Positions 8,281-16,091 of a stretch of 64,000 bases of DNA are shown here, one piece after another. The notes under the pieces are model-generated. The model was not told the DNA's origin. It did not search any database and saw only the letters and a program-made list of their open reading frames with translations. Numbering within the stretch: the first letter of the stretch is position 1; each line of letters begins with the position of its first letter. The stretch comes from Flavobacteriaceae bacterium (GTDB lineage Bacteria > Bacteroidota > Bacteroidia > Flavobacteriales > Flavobacteriaceae). The position numbers and the translations under genes are program-made. Location of the stretch: positions 124,001-188,000 of the forward strand of contig JASBUG010000023.1 of the NCBI GenBank assembly GCA_030148025.1, given 5' to 3'.

Positions 8281-9828
8281 ATGAAACAGTTTAAATATAT
8301 AGCACTAGCAGTTGTTTTTTTAAGTGCCTTTGGTTTAAACGCACAGCAAAGACTTGAAAAGCTGTCAAAAACTGTAAATGCTAATAAGGATGTTACTTTA
8401 AATTTAGATACTAACTACACAAATATCGAGATCGATACCTGGGATAAAAACCAAATTAAGGTTGAAGCTTATGTAGAAAGTAAAAAATTAAGTAAAGATG
8501 AGTTAAAAGAAATTTTAGACTCATGGGAAGTAGATGTAGAAGGATCTGGAAGCAATGTTTCAATAGAAACAAGCGGAGGTATAGGATCTAAATTCAATTT
8601 TAATTTTGATTTTAGTGAATTGGAAATTCTTAAGGATATCAATATTGACTTGGGAGACATGCCAGAAATTCCAATAATGCCAGAAATGAATATTATTATT
8701 CCAGAATTACCTGTAATGCCAGAAATGGATATTAAAATTCCTAAAATGCCGGATTTTCCAAAATTACCAAAATTACCAGGTGGTGTGCATAACGTAAACT
8801 TCGACTTTGAAGCTTATAAAAAAGATGGAGAAGCATATTTGGAGAAGTGGAGCCAAAAGTATGAGGATTTGTACGGAAAAGAATATAAAACCAAAATGAA
8901 AGAGTGGGGAAGAGAATTTGGAAAAACAGATTTCGATGAGTACTCTAAAAAGATGGAAGACTGGGGTGAAAAGTTTGGTGAAAAGTTTGGTAAAGATTAC
9001 GAAGTAAAGATGGAAAAATGGAGTAAGGAATTTAGCGAAAAATTTGATAAAGACTGGGCTAAAAAATGGGAAGAATGGGGTAAGAAATTTGAAGAGAAGT
9101 ATGATAAAGAATGGGAAGCTAAAATAGAAAAAAAGTATGGTAAAGATTGGGAAGAGCGTGTTGAAGAACGTGCTAAGAAAATGGAAGACCATTACGAAAA
9201 ATTAGCAGATGATATTGAAAAACGTTTTGAAAAGTATGAAAATGGAGATATCATTAAAACCATAAAAATTAAAATGCCTAAGGATACTAAACTAAAAGTG
9301 AATGTACGTCATGGTGAACTTAAGTTCGCATCTGTAATTCACAACTTGAAAGCAGATTTATCACATTCAAGTTTATTGGCAACGAACATTGATGGAAGTA
9401 AAACTTCCATCAGTGCTTCTTATACGCCAGTGTTGGTTGATAATTGGTTGGCTGGAGAATTAAAATTGAATTATGTAGAAAATGCTGTTCTAAAAAAAGT
9501 AAAGCATTTAATGCTAACCTCTAACTCATCTAATATTGCAGTAGGTGAACTAGGTGGAAATGCAATGATAAATGGAAGTTTTGGTGATCTTGAAATTAAT
9601 TCAATAACAAACGCTTTCAATAATTTAAACTTAGTTTTAGAAAACAGTGATGCAGTAGTTTCTTTGCCTAAAACAGATTATAACCTACAATTTCAAGGAA
9701 AACGTACACGCTTGCAGCACCCTGAAAAAAGTGGTAGCGACGTAGTATCTACTTTTTCTACAGGCAACTTGTCTAGTAATAAAACCATCGTTGTTAATGC
9801 AAAATACAGTAATGTAGTTATGCAATAA
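8281..9828 (+). CDS. Exported repeat protein with Trp/Lys/Glu 19-residue repeats, ECF operon
   Basis: Unrecognised 515-residue exported protein. A signal peptide (about 1-21, ending LNAQQ) precedes a beta-rich part (about 25-120) that resembles DUF4097-type putative adhesin strands. A Pro/Met-rich linker (about 125-168) has repeated MPEM and IPxMP units. Residues about 186-280 are five tandem 19-residue repeats with Trp at position 5, for example KMEDWGEKFGEKFGKDYEV. A degenerate helical stretch follows to about 325, then a second beta-strand region to the end with adhesin-like short strands. It is the last gene of the ECF sigma operon and is followed by a hairpin terminator. It probably sits in the periplasm or at the outer membrane, perhaps as a sensor or target of the sigma system; no function is assigned. 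Confidence 0.7.
   Translation: MKQFKYIALAVVFLSAFGLNAQQRLEKLSKTVNANKDVTLNLDTNYTNIEIDTWDKNQIKVEAYVESKKLSKDELKEILDSWEVDVEGSGSNVSIETSGGIGSKFNFNFDFSELEILKDINIDLGDMPEIPIMPEMNIIIPELPVMPEMDIKIPKMPDFPKLPKLPGGVHNVNFDFEAYKKDGEAYLEKWSQKYEDLYGKEYKTKMKEWGREFGKTDFDEYSKKMEDWGEKFGEKFGKDYEVKMEKWSKEFSEKFDKDWAKKWEEWGKKFEEKYDKEWEAKIEKKYGKDWEERVEERAKKMEDHYEKLADDIEKRFEKYENGDIIKTIKIKMPKDTKLKVNVRHGELKFASVIHNLKADLSHSSLLATNIDGSKTSISASYTPVLVDNWLAGELKLNYVENAVLKKVKHLMLTSNSSNIAVGELGGNAMINGSFGDLEINSITNAFNNLNLVLENSDAVVSLPKTDYNLQFQGKRTRLQHPEKSGSDVVSTFSTGNLSSNKTIVVNAKYSNVVMQ
8836..9120 (+). repeat. Five in-frame 57-bp repeats encoding 19-residue Trp-rich units
   Basis: Five consecutive 19-codon units each start with a [KY]-x-[EK]-x-W pattern and continue x-x-[KE]-[FY]. 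The DNA copies have diverged but keep the exact 57-base period. The protein pattern is strongly charged and helical, with aromatic residues at fixed positions. Confidence 0.75.
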
Positions 9829-9862
9829 AAAATCTGAACTTGAGAAAGTCCAGATTTTCTTC
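9829..9862 (+). terminator. Hairpin terminator after the ECF operon
   Basis: Near-perfect inverted repeat: AAAATCTGAACTT, loop GAGA, then AAGTCCAGATTTT, followed by a T-rich stretch. It starts immediately after the stop codon of the repeat protein. Confidence 0.7.
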
Positions 9863-9995
9863 ATTTATATTATTCTGTAACTAAACCATGTTTAGTTATG
9901 TCAATCTTTTTTATTTTAGGGTAAGGTTACCATATTATTACACTTCTAGTTAAGACAATTCAAACTAACTTTAGGCTAACCTTATAGACTATCTT

Positions 9996-10397
9996 TCAAT
10001 TACTTGCCTTTTTGAATTTATAAGAACATCCTTCAACACAATTCATATATTTTGGAGTTAGGATAAGATGTTTTTTGTCAAAATTATAAGTTTCAACAAA
10101 TGTTCCTGGTGGTGATTCTATTCCAGCACTAAAACCTAGACAATCATAAATTAAGGATAATTCATTTTCATTATAAGTGAAAGTTCCTGTCTCACATTCT
10201 TGAAATTTTGTTGAAGTAAAACTTCCGTCAGTATTAAGTACAAGTGTATAGCTGTGTTCTGCAGATTTCCATTCGCTTGGAAACCCCTTTTTTACTTCTA
10301 CTAATCGCCATTGTCCAAATAGAGAATTACTGTCATGACTAGTGTCACTTGAACAACTTAAGCAAATAAAAATTAAAATCAATGTTAGTCGCTTCAT
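9996..10397 (-). CDS. Small lipoprotein, lipocalin-like
   Basis: Exported 133-residue lipoprotein. The signal peptide ends in the lipobox LSCS at about residues 13-16, so Cys15 is the likely lipidation site. The mature part starts with SLFGQWRLVEV and has alternating short strands with GSFTSTKFQECETGTFTYNENELSLIYDC, as in lipocalin-like small lipoproteins of Bacteroidota. Four cysteines in the mature domain (in ECETG, IYDCLG, MNCVEGC) could form disulfides. It stands alone, downstream of the secA terminator. Ligand and role unknown. Confidence 0.65.
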   Translation of the reverse strand: MKRLTLILIFICLSCSSDTSHDSNSLFGQWRLVEVKKGFPSEWKSAEHSYTLVLNTDGSFTSTKFQECETGTFTYNENELSLIYDCLGFSAGIESPPGTFVETYNFDKKHLILTPKYMNCVEGCSYKFKKASN

Positions 10398-10437
10398 AGA
10401 GATGATATCTTTTTGAAAGATAAAATATATGAAAAAT

Positions 10438-10472
10438 GTAAAAAAAATCCTAACATTATAATAATGCTAGGA
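10438..10472 (-). terminator. Terminator downstream of secA
   Basis: Inverted repeat ATCCTAaCATTA / TAATGcTAGGAT with a short loop. On the minus strand the stem is followed by a run of eight T, so it should end the secA transcript about 30 bases past its stop. Confidence 0.7.
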
Positions 10473-10501
10473 TCTTATATAGTTATCATATGTTATATGA
10501 A

Positions 10502-13500
10502 TTAATCGTCAGTTAAAACCCAATCACCTTTTGCAATTAAAGGTTCTGCTTGTTTGTACTTTAAGGTTTTATTTTCACCACTCATAACATTTTTAATCGT
10601 CACGCGATCATTACGACCAATTTTTGGTTTATCTCTAACAATAGTTTCAACTACTTGTTGTTGACGACTAGCACCTGCTCCAGCTTCTCTATTTTGAGCA
10701 GCACGTTCGTCCATATTTTGAATTTCTTCTTTAGTAGTTTCAAGCTTTTCTCTTTTACGCGTTTTTGCTTCTTGAATCGTATCAGCAGTTTCTTGGGGTA
10801 TTTCACCTTTAAATAAGAATGAAATAACATCTTTATTCACCTGATCTATCATGGCTTTAAACAACTCGAACGATTCAAACTTGTAGATCAATAATGGGTC
10901 TTTCTGCTCATGTACTGCTAACTGAACCGATTGTTTTAACTCATCCATTTTACGAAGATGTGTTTTCCAAGCATCATCAATAATGGCTAATGAAATATTC
11001 TTTTCAAAGTCAGTGATTAATTGCTTACCATTAGTTTCGTAAGCTTTTTCTAGATCTGTAACTACCTGCAAGTTTTTAATACCATCGGTAAATGGTACGA
11101 CTATACGTTTAAATCTGTCACGTTGTGTTTGGTAAACATTTTTAATTACAGGGAATGCTAAGTCAGCATTACGTTCCATTTTTTCCTTATAATGGTCAAA
11201 AGCTGCTTTGTATATGGTTGATGATATTTCTTTTGCTGAAAGCTTTCCAAACTCTTCCTGCGTAATAGGAGAGCTCATTGAGAAGTAACGAATCAATTCA
11301 AATTCGAAATTCTTAAAATCGTTAGCATCTTTATTAGTCTCAGCAATGATCTCGGAAGTGTCAAAAATCATATTAGCCAAATCAACTCTTAAACGCTCAC
11401 CAAATAGTGCATGGAAACGACGTTTGTATACAACTTCACGTTGTGCGTTCATAACATCATCATACTCTAACAGTCGCTTACGCACACCAAAGTTGTTTTC
11501 TTCTACTTTTTTCTGGGCACGTTCAATAGATTTTGAGATCATTGAATGCTGAATTACTTCGCCTTCTTTTAATCCCATTCTATCCATCATTTTGGCAATA
11601 CGTTCACTACCAAATAGGCGCATTAAATTGTCTTCTAATGACACATAAAATTGTGAACTTCCTGGATCTCCTTGACGACCAGCACGACCACGTAGCTGTC
11701 TGTCTACACGTCTGGAATCATGACGTTCTGTACCAACAATAGCTAAACCACCTGCGGCTTTTACTTCGTCTGATAATTTAATATCTGTACCACGACCAGC
11801 CATATTAGTTGCTATAGTAACCTGTCCTGGTTTACCAGCTTCGGCTACAATATCTGCCTCTTTTTTATGAAGTTTTGCATTTAATACATTATGAGGTACT
11901 TTGCGAATACTTAACATTTTACCAAGTAATTCACTAATTTCTACATTGGTTGTACCAATAAGTACAGGACGACCTGCTTGCGATAATTGAGTTACTTCAT
12001 CAATTACAGCATTATATTTTTCACGTTTAGTTTTATAAACTAAATCTTCTCTATCATCACGTGCTATTGGGCGATTAGTAGGAATCTCTACAACATCCAA
12101 TTTATAGATCTCCCAAAACTCACCAGCTTCTGTTACCGCAGTACCTGTCATACCAGATAATTTACGATACATTCTGAAGTAATTTTGAAGTGTTACCGTT
12201 GCAAATGTTTGTGTAGCAGCTTCAATTTTTACATTTTCCTTAGCTTCAATCGCTTGGTGCAATCCATCACTATAACGTCGGCCATCCATTATACGACCAG
12301 TTTGCTCATCAACAATCATAACTTTATTGTCCATAACAACATATTGGTTGTCTTTTTCAAATAAAGCGTATGCTTTTAATAATTGGTTAAGTGTGTGAAT
12401 ACGTTCTGATTTTACGCCAAAATCTCTAAATAACTCTTCCTTTAAGTTGGCTTCTTCTTCAACAGGTAACCCTTTAGCTTCAATTTTTGCAATTTCCGTT
12501 CCCATTTCTGGCATTACAAAAAAGTCTGGGTCATCTTTACCAGAAAGATATTCAACCCCTTTATCACTAAGTTCTATTTGATTGTTCTTCTCGTCAATTA
12601 CATAGTATAGTTCGGCATCAACTTTAGGCATTTCCCTATTGTTGTCTTGCATATAAAAATTCTCGGTTTTTTGAAGTAGCATTTTTACACCTTCTTCACT
12701 TAAGAATTTTATAAGTGCCTTATTTTTTGGGATACCTCTATACACACGTAGTAGTTGAAAACCACCTTCTTTGGTATCGCCAGCAGCAATTAGTTTTTTA
12801 GCTTCGGCTAAAACGCCAGTTAAATACTTACGTTGAACACTTACAATATCATCAACTTTTGGTTTAAGTTCATTAAATTCATGTCTGTCTCCTTGAGGAA
12901 TTGGTCCAGAAATAATCAACGGAGTTCTAGCATCATCAACTAATACAGAATCTACCTCATCAACAATAGCATAATGGTGTGGACGTTGTACTAAATCGTC
13001 TGGCGAGTGTGCCATATTATCACGTAAATAATCGAAACCAAACTCATTGTTTGTTCCATAGGTAATATCAGCATTATATGCTTTTTTACGCGATGCAGAA
13101 TTTGGTTGATGATAATCAATACAATCAACACTTAGCCCATGAAATTCAAAAATAGGAGCCATCCACGCACTATCACGTTTTGCCAAATAGTCATTTACAG
13201 TTACTAAATGTACACCTCTACCAGTTAAAGCATTTAAATAAACAGGAAGGGTTGCTACCAATGTTTTACCTTCACCAGTTTGCATTTCTGCAATTTTACC
13301 TTGGTGCATTGCAATACCACCAATTAACTGAACATCGTAATGTATCATAGCCCAAGTGATGGCTTTTCCAGCAGCATCCCAAGAGTTTGCCCAAATAGCA
13401 TTTTCGCCATCTAGCGTTACATAGTCGTTGTCTCCAGAAATTTCACGGTCAAATGCTGTGGCTTTTACAGTAATATTTGTATTGTTTACAAAACGTTTGG

Positions 13501-13858
13501 CAGTTTCTTTTACAACTGCAAATGCTTCGGGAAGTATCTCGTTTAAAACATCTTCAGTAACTTGATACGATTCGTCTTTAAGTTTATCTATTTCTTGATA
13601 GATATCTTCTTTTCTGTCAATATCCTCAGTTGTATCTGCCTCTTCTTGAAGTTTATCTATGTTTTCTTCAATGCTTTTACGTGCATCGGCAATTTTAGAT
13701 TTAAACTCAATTGTTTTATTACGTAACTCATCATGCGAGAGTTTTTCCAATTGAGGTTCAACAGCTTTTATTTTATTAACTATAGGCATGATCGCCTTTA
13801 CGTCTTGTTTGGATTTATCTCCAACAAATACTTTAAGTACTGAATTTAAAATACTCAT
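10502..13858 (-). CDS. secA: Preprotein translocase ATPase SecA
   Basis: Motor ATPase that drives unfolded preproteins through SecYEG at the inner membrane. At 1,118 residues it has the long form found in Bacteroidota rather than the about 900 of E. coli; an extra charged, helical segment lies at about 55-105. Visible motifs are the Walker A MQTGEGKTLVATLP near 192-204, DEVDSVLVDDARTPLIISG (DEAD-type box), GMTGTA, and ATNMAGRGTDIKL plus RQLRGRAGRQGDPG in the second motor domain. The C-terminus keeps the GRND sequence that normally precedes a Cys-rich zinc site, but the cysteines are absent and the tail ends GDWVLTDD. A TATCTTTG -7 element lies 40 bases upstream, and terminators lie on both sides, so it is a single-gene unit. 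Confidence 0.97.
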   Translation of the reverse strand: MSILNSVLKVFVGDKSKQDVKAIMPIVNKIKAVEPQLEKLSHDELRNKTIEFKSKIADARKSIEENIDKLQEEADTTEDIDRKEDIYQEIDKLKDESYQVTEDVLNEILPEAFAVVKETAKRFVNNTNITVKATAFDREISGDNDYVTLDGENAIWANSWDAAGKAITWAMIHYDVQLIGGIAMHQGKIAEMQTGEGKTLVATLPVYLNALTGRGVHLVTVNDYLAKRDSAWMAPIFEFHGLSVDCIDYHQPNSASRKKAYNADITYGTNNEFGFDYLRDNMAHSPDDLVQRPHHYAIVDEVDSVLVDDARTPLIISGPIPQGDRHEFNELKPKVDDIVSVQRKYLTGVLAEAKKLIAAGDTKEGGFQLLRVYRGIPKNKALIKFLSEEGVKMLLQKTENFYMQDNNREMPKVDAELYYVIDEKNNQIELSDKGVEYLSGKDDPDFFVMPEMGTEIAKIEAKGLPVEEEANLKEELFRDFGVKSERIHTLNQLLKAYALFEKDNQYVVMDNKVMIVDEQTGRIMDGRRYSDGLHQAIEAKENVKIEAATQTFATVTLQNYFRMYRKLSGMTGTAVTEAGEFWEIYKLDVVEIPTNRPIARDDREDLVYKTKREKYNAVIDEVTQLSQAGRPVLIGTTNVEISELLGKMLSIRKVPHNVLNAKLHKKEADIVAEAGKPGQVTIATNMAGRGTDIKLSDEVKAAGGLAIVGTERHDSRRVDRQLRGRAGRQGDPGSSQFYVSLEDNLMRLFGSERIAKMMDRMGLKEGEVIQHSMISKSIERAQKKVEENNFGVRKRLLEYDDVMNAQREVVYKRRFHALFGERLRVDLANMIFDTSEIIAETNKDANDFKNFEFELIRYFSMSSPITQEEFGKLSAKEISSTIYKAAFDHYKEKMERNADLAFPVIKNVYQTQRDRFKRIVVPFTDGIKNLQVVTDLEKAYETNGKQLITDFEKNISLAIIDDAWKTHLRKMDELKQSVQLAVHEQKDPLLIYKFESFELFKAMIDQVNKDVISFLFKGEIPQETADTIQEAKTRKREKLETTKEEIQNMDERAAQNREAGAGASRQQQVVETIVRDKPKIGRNDRVTIKNVMSGENKTLKYKQAEPLIAKGDWVLTDD

Positions 13859-13897
13859 TTATATTGTTTTATTTTTAGTCTTTGACCAATAGGTAGC

Positions 13898-13905
13898 CAA
13901 AGATA
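13898..13905 (-). promoter_or_regulatory. Candidate -7 element for secA
   Basis: Reads TATCTTTG on the minus strand, an exact TAnnTTTG match, 40 bases upstream of the secA start. No clear -33 element accompanies it. Confidence 0.5.
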
Positions 13906-13941
13906 CTACTTGTTGTTATGTTTAATGAAAAAATAGCGCAT

Positions 13942-13969
13942 AAAAAAAGTCTCTTAAGAGACTTTTTAA
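13942..13969 (-). terminator. Palindromic terminator between the DUF2795 gene and secA
   Basis: Perfect palindrome: AAAAAGTCTCTT followed directly by AAGAGACTTTTT. It is flanked by A and T runs so it could act on either strand; in context it ends the minus-strand DUF2795 transcript before secA. Confidence 0.7.
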
Positions 13970-13989
13970 CTATTTTTTATGGTTTGTGT

Positions 13990-14211
13990 TTAATATTCAT
14001 CCTCATTCCAAAGATAATCTTCGTCTGTAGGATAATCAGGCCATATTTCTTGAATAGAATCATAAGAATCTCCCTCGTCTTCGATAGATTGTAAATTCTC
14101 TACAACTTCTAATGGAGCTCCTGTTCTAATAGAGTAATCTATTAATTCATCTTTTGTCGCTGGCCAAGGTGCATCACTTAAATAAGATGCTAATTCTAAT
14201 GTCCAATACAT
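13990..14211 (-). CDS. DUF2795 family small acidic protein
   Basis: Short cytoplasmic protein of 73 residues, matching the DUF2795 family: MYWTLELASYLSDAPWPATKDELIDYSIRTG followed by an LEVVENLQSIEDEG segment. The N-terminal 45 residues form the small helical domain; the rest is strongly acidic and aromatic (SIQEIWPDYPTDEDYLW). No catalytic motif is visible and the family's role is not known. It is its own transcription unit, closed by a palindromic terminator. Confidence 0.85.
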   Translation of the reverse strand: MYWTLELASYLSDAPWPATKDELIDYSIRTGAPLEVVENLQSIEDEGDSYDSIQEIWPDYPTDEDYLWNEDEY

Positions 14212-14503
14212 TTCTTACAGATTTAATTTTTGCAAAAATAATTTTTTAGTTGAAAAAGTCAAGTAAAAAAAGAATTATTTCATGTTTATTTAAACTTTTA
14301 TTTAAAAAATGATAAATAAAAGCATAAAATAAACATCAAGCGCAAAATGTTTTTGTTTTAAAAATCTTATTAATAAGTCTCAAATATATTTATAAGATTC
14401 TTAAAACTCATTTCATCATTAATTTTAAGAACGTCTATTTTTTTTACTGTAAACTTTTAGGGCTAAAGTACTTTTACAGTGTTACTTTTTTAAGAAGAAA
14501 CAA

Positions 14504-15079
14504 TCAAGAATTTTTTTCAGGAATCCACTTTATTTCTTCTGCTTGTAGGTCTTTGGACAATTTTCGTGCCAACACAAAAAGGTAGTCAGATAGACGGTTT
14601 AAGTACATTAATGTTTCAGGTTGAAAGGGTTCAAGGTCATTAAGTGCTGCTGCTAAACGTTCGGCTCTACGGCAAACACAACGCGCTATGTGACAGAATG
14701 ACACCGTTTGATGACCTCCTGGAAGCACAAAGTGTGTCATAATAGGTAATTCTTCATTCATTGTATCAATTTCCTGTTCTAGGAGTTCGATGTCTTCATT
14801 TGATATTTTAGGAATGTTTAAGCGTTCCTTTCCACTTTTTAACATTGCTTTTTCAGGATCGGTAGCTAAAATTGCTCCAACCGTAAATAATTTATTTTGA
14901 ATGATAGATAACACGTTTTTTAAATGCATGTCAATATCCTGATCTCTAACTAAACCTATATGAGAGTTTAATTCGTCAACAGTTCCATAGCTTTCAATAC
15001 GAATATGGTGTTTTGGTACTTTTGTGCCTCCAAATAAAGCAGTTTTTCCTTTGTCTCCTGTTTTTGTATAAATTTTCAT
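14504..15079 (-). CDS. PduO-type ATP:cob(I)alamin adenosyltransferase
   Basis: Cytoplasmic enzyme that makes adenosylcobalamin from cob(I)alamin and ATP. The 191-residue protein opens with the PduO/MMAB ATP-binding signature MKIYTKTGDKGKTALFGG, then IESYGTVDELNSHIGL, and in the second half the helical core FVLPGG and RCVCRRAERLAAAL with the cofactor-site Arg residues, ending YLNRLSDYLFVLARKL. Length is normal. Its product is the cofactor for methylmalonyl-CoA mutase, whose chaperone meaB lies upstream in this window. The gene is flanked by non-coding stretches of 292 and 235 bases in which I see no gene. Confidence 0.93.
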   Translation of the reverse strand: MKIYTKTGDKGKTALFGGTKVPKHHIRIESYGTVDELNSHIGLVRDQDIDMHLKNVLSIIQNKLFTVGAILATDPEKAMLKSGKERLNIPKISNEDIELLEQEIDTMNEELPIMTHFVLPGGHQTVSFCHIARCVCRRAERLAAALNDLEPFQPETLMYLNRLSDYLFVLARKLSKDLQAEEIKWIPEKNS

Positions 15080-15171
15080 CTGATATGTGTTATTGTTTTA
15101 GAGGACAGATGTAATTCGCTATGCAACAATTTTTAACGACATAAATCTCGTTCGCTCATTTCATACTACGA

Positions 15172-15220
15172 AGTTAATGGTTAATAGTGAAAAGCTAATA
15201 GTAAATATTGAAAAGTTGTA
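15172..15220. repeat. Degenerate heptamer-like repeat (GTTAATRGTGAAAAG type)
   Basis: The intergenic segment has irregular copies of GGTTAATAGTGAAAAG-like words (AGTTAATGGTTAATAGTGAA, GCTAATAGTAAATATTGAAA). They resemble the cleaner 7-base repeats next to the four-helix-bundle gene at 25112-25195. No gene is present here. Confidence 0.35.
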
Positions 15221-15314
15221 AGAGGATATATGTTATGATAATGATATCAATAATTTATAATCAAAGCTATTTGTAAAGTCTAAAAATCTATTAGTAACTA
15301 AGATTTTAATTGAT

Positions 15315-16088
15315 CTAGAATCTAATTGTAAAATGCTCTTTTTGCTGTTCTTTTCTAAAGAAAACTAGTCCCCAAAAAAAAGTATCTATAGTAACGGTAA
15401 CTTTTGGGTGGTTTTTAATTGTTTCCCAAGCTTCAGTCATACCTTTAGACCAATAGATGTCATCAAAAATAAATACTGTATCATTATTAACTGATGGGAG
15501 CATTGTTTCAAAATAATTTAAAGTTGCTTCTTTTTGATGATTGCCATCGAAGAAAACAAGATCGAAGGTGTTTTTTGAAAGTTCTGGTATAAACTCGTTA
15601 AAATTGCCAGTTAATTGATCGATATTTTTTAAATCTAGTGATGTAAATTGTTGCTTACTAAAAGCAGAAATAGTTGGACAGCCTTCTATAGTGATAATTT
15701 TAGCAGTTGAGTTCCCTAATGCCATGGCTTGTGTAGCAATGCCTAGAGAGGTGCCAAATTCTAATATGGAGTTTGGTTTAAAATAGTTAGCTAAACGATA
15801 TAATAGCTTACTTCTTTTAAATGTCGTTCCTGAATGTTTTGCGATATTAGAAATTGCTCTTGTAGAATTTTTAGTAGTTCTTGAGCCAGCTCCTAAATCA
15901 GTAATTTTTATTCGTGTATGATTGCTTAAAAGCTCTTTTCGATACTTCTTTAGTTTAGAATATTCAGGGAAGTTCTCTTTGTTATAAAAACACTCAGTAA
16001 CTAAATTAAATACGAAAGGTGAATGAACACCATGTTGATTGGTTGATCTATATAAGAATTTTAAATATGACTTAATTTGATAAATCAT
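15315..16088 (-). CDS. Class I SAM-dependent (O-)methyltransferase
   Basis: Cytoplasmic methyltransferase of 257 residues with a Rossmann fold. Motif I is SILEFGTSLGIATQAMAL (about 111-128), followed by IITIEGCPTI as the acidic strand and FDLVFFDGNHQKEATLNYFE (about 178-197) as the post-I/metal-type motif seen in O-methyltransferase-like proteins. The first 75 residues are family-specific, with HGVHSPFVFNLVTECFY. Its start is 4 bases after the ABC-F gene's stop, so the two are co-transcribed. Substrate unknown. Confidence 0.8.
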   Translation of the reverse strand: MIYQIKSYLKFLYRSTNQHGVHSPFVFNLVTECFYNKENFPEYSKLKKYRKELLSNHTRIKITDLGAGSRTTKNSTRAISNIAKHSGTTFKRSKLLYRLANYFKPNSILEFGTSLGIATQAMALGNSTAKIITIEGCPTISAFSKQQFTSLDLKNIDQLTGNFNEFIPELSKNTFDLVFFDGNHQKEATLNYFETMLPSVNNDTVFIFDDIYWSKGMTEAWETIKNHPKVTVTIDTFFWGLVFFRKEQQKEHFTIRF

Positions 16089-16091
16089 AGT

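Noticed and set aside
8773-9192. 139-codon open frame on the minus strand
   Set aside because: It is the antisense of the Lys/Trp/Glu repeat region; its Phe-rich composition is just the complement of Glu/Lys codons.
14212-14503. Small gene or RNA in the 292-base gap
   Set aside because: The stretch is very AT-rich with no open frame of useful length, no clear hairpin and no tRNA-like pattern.
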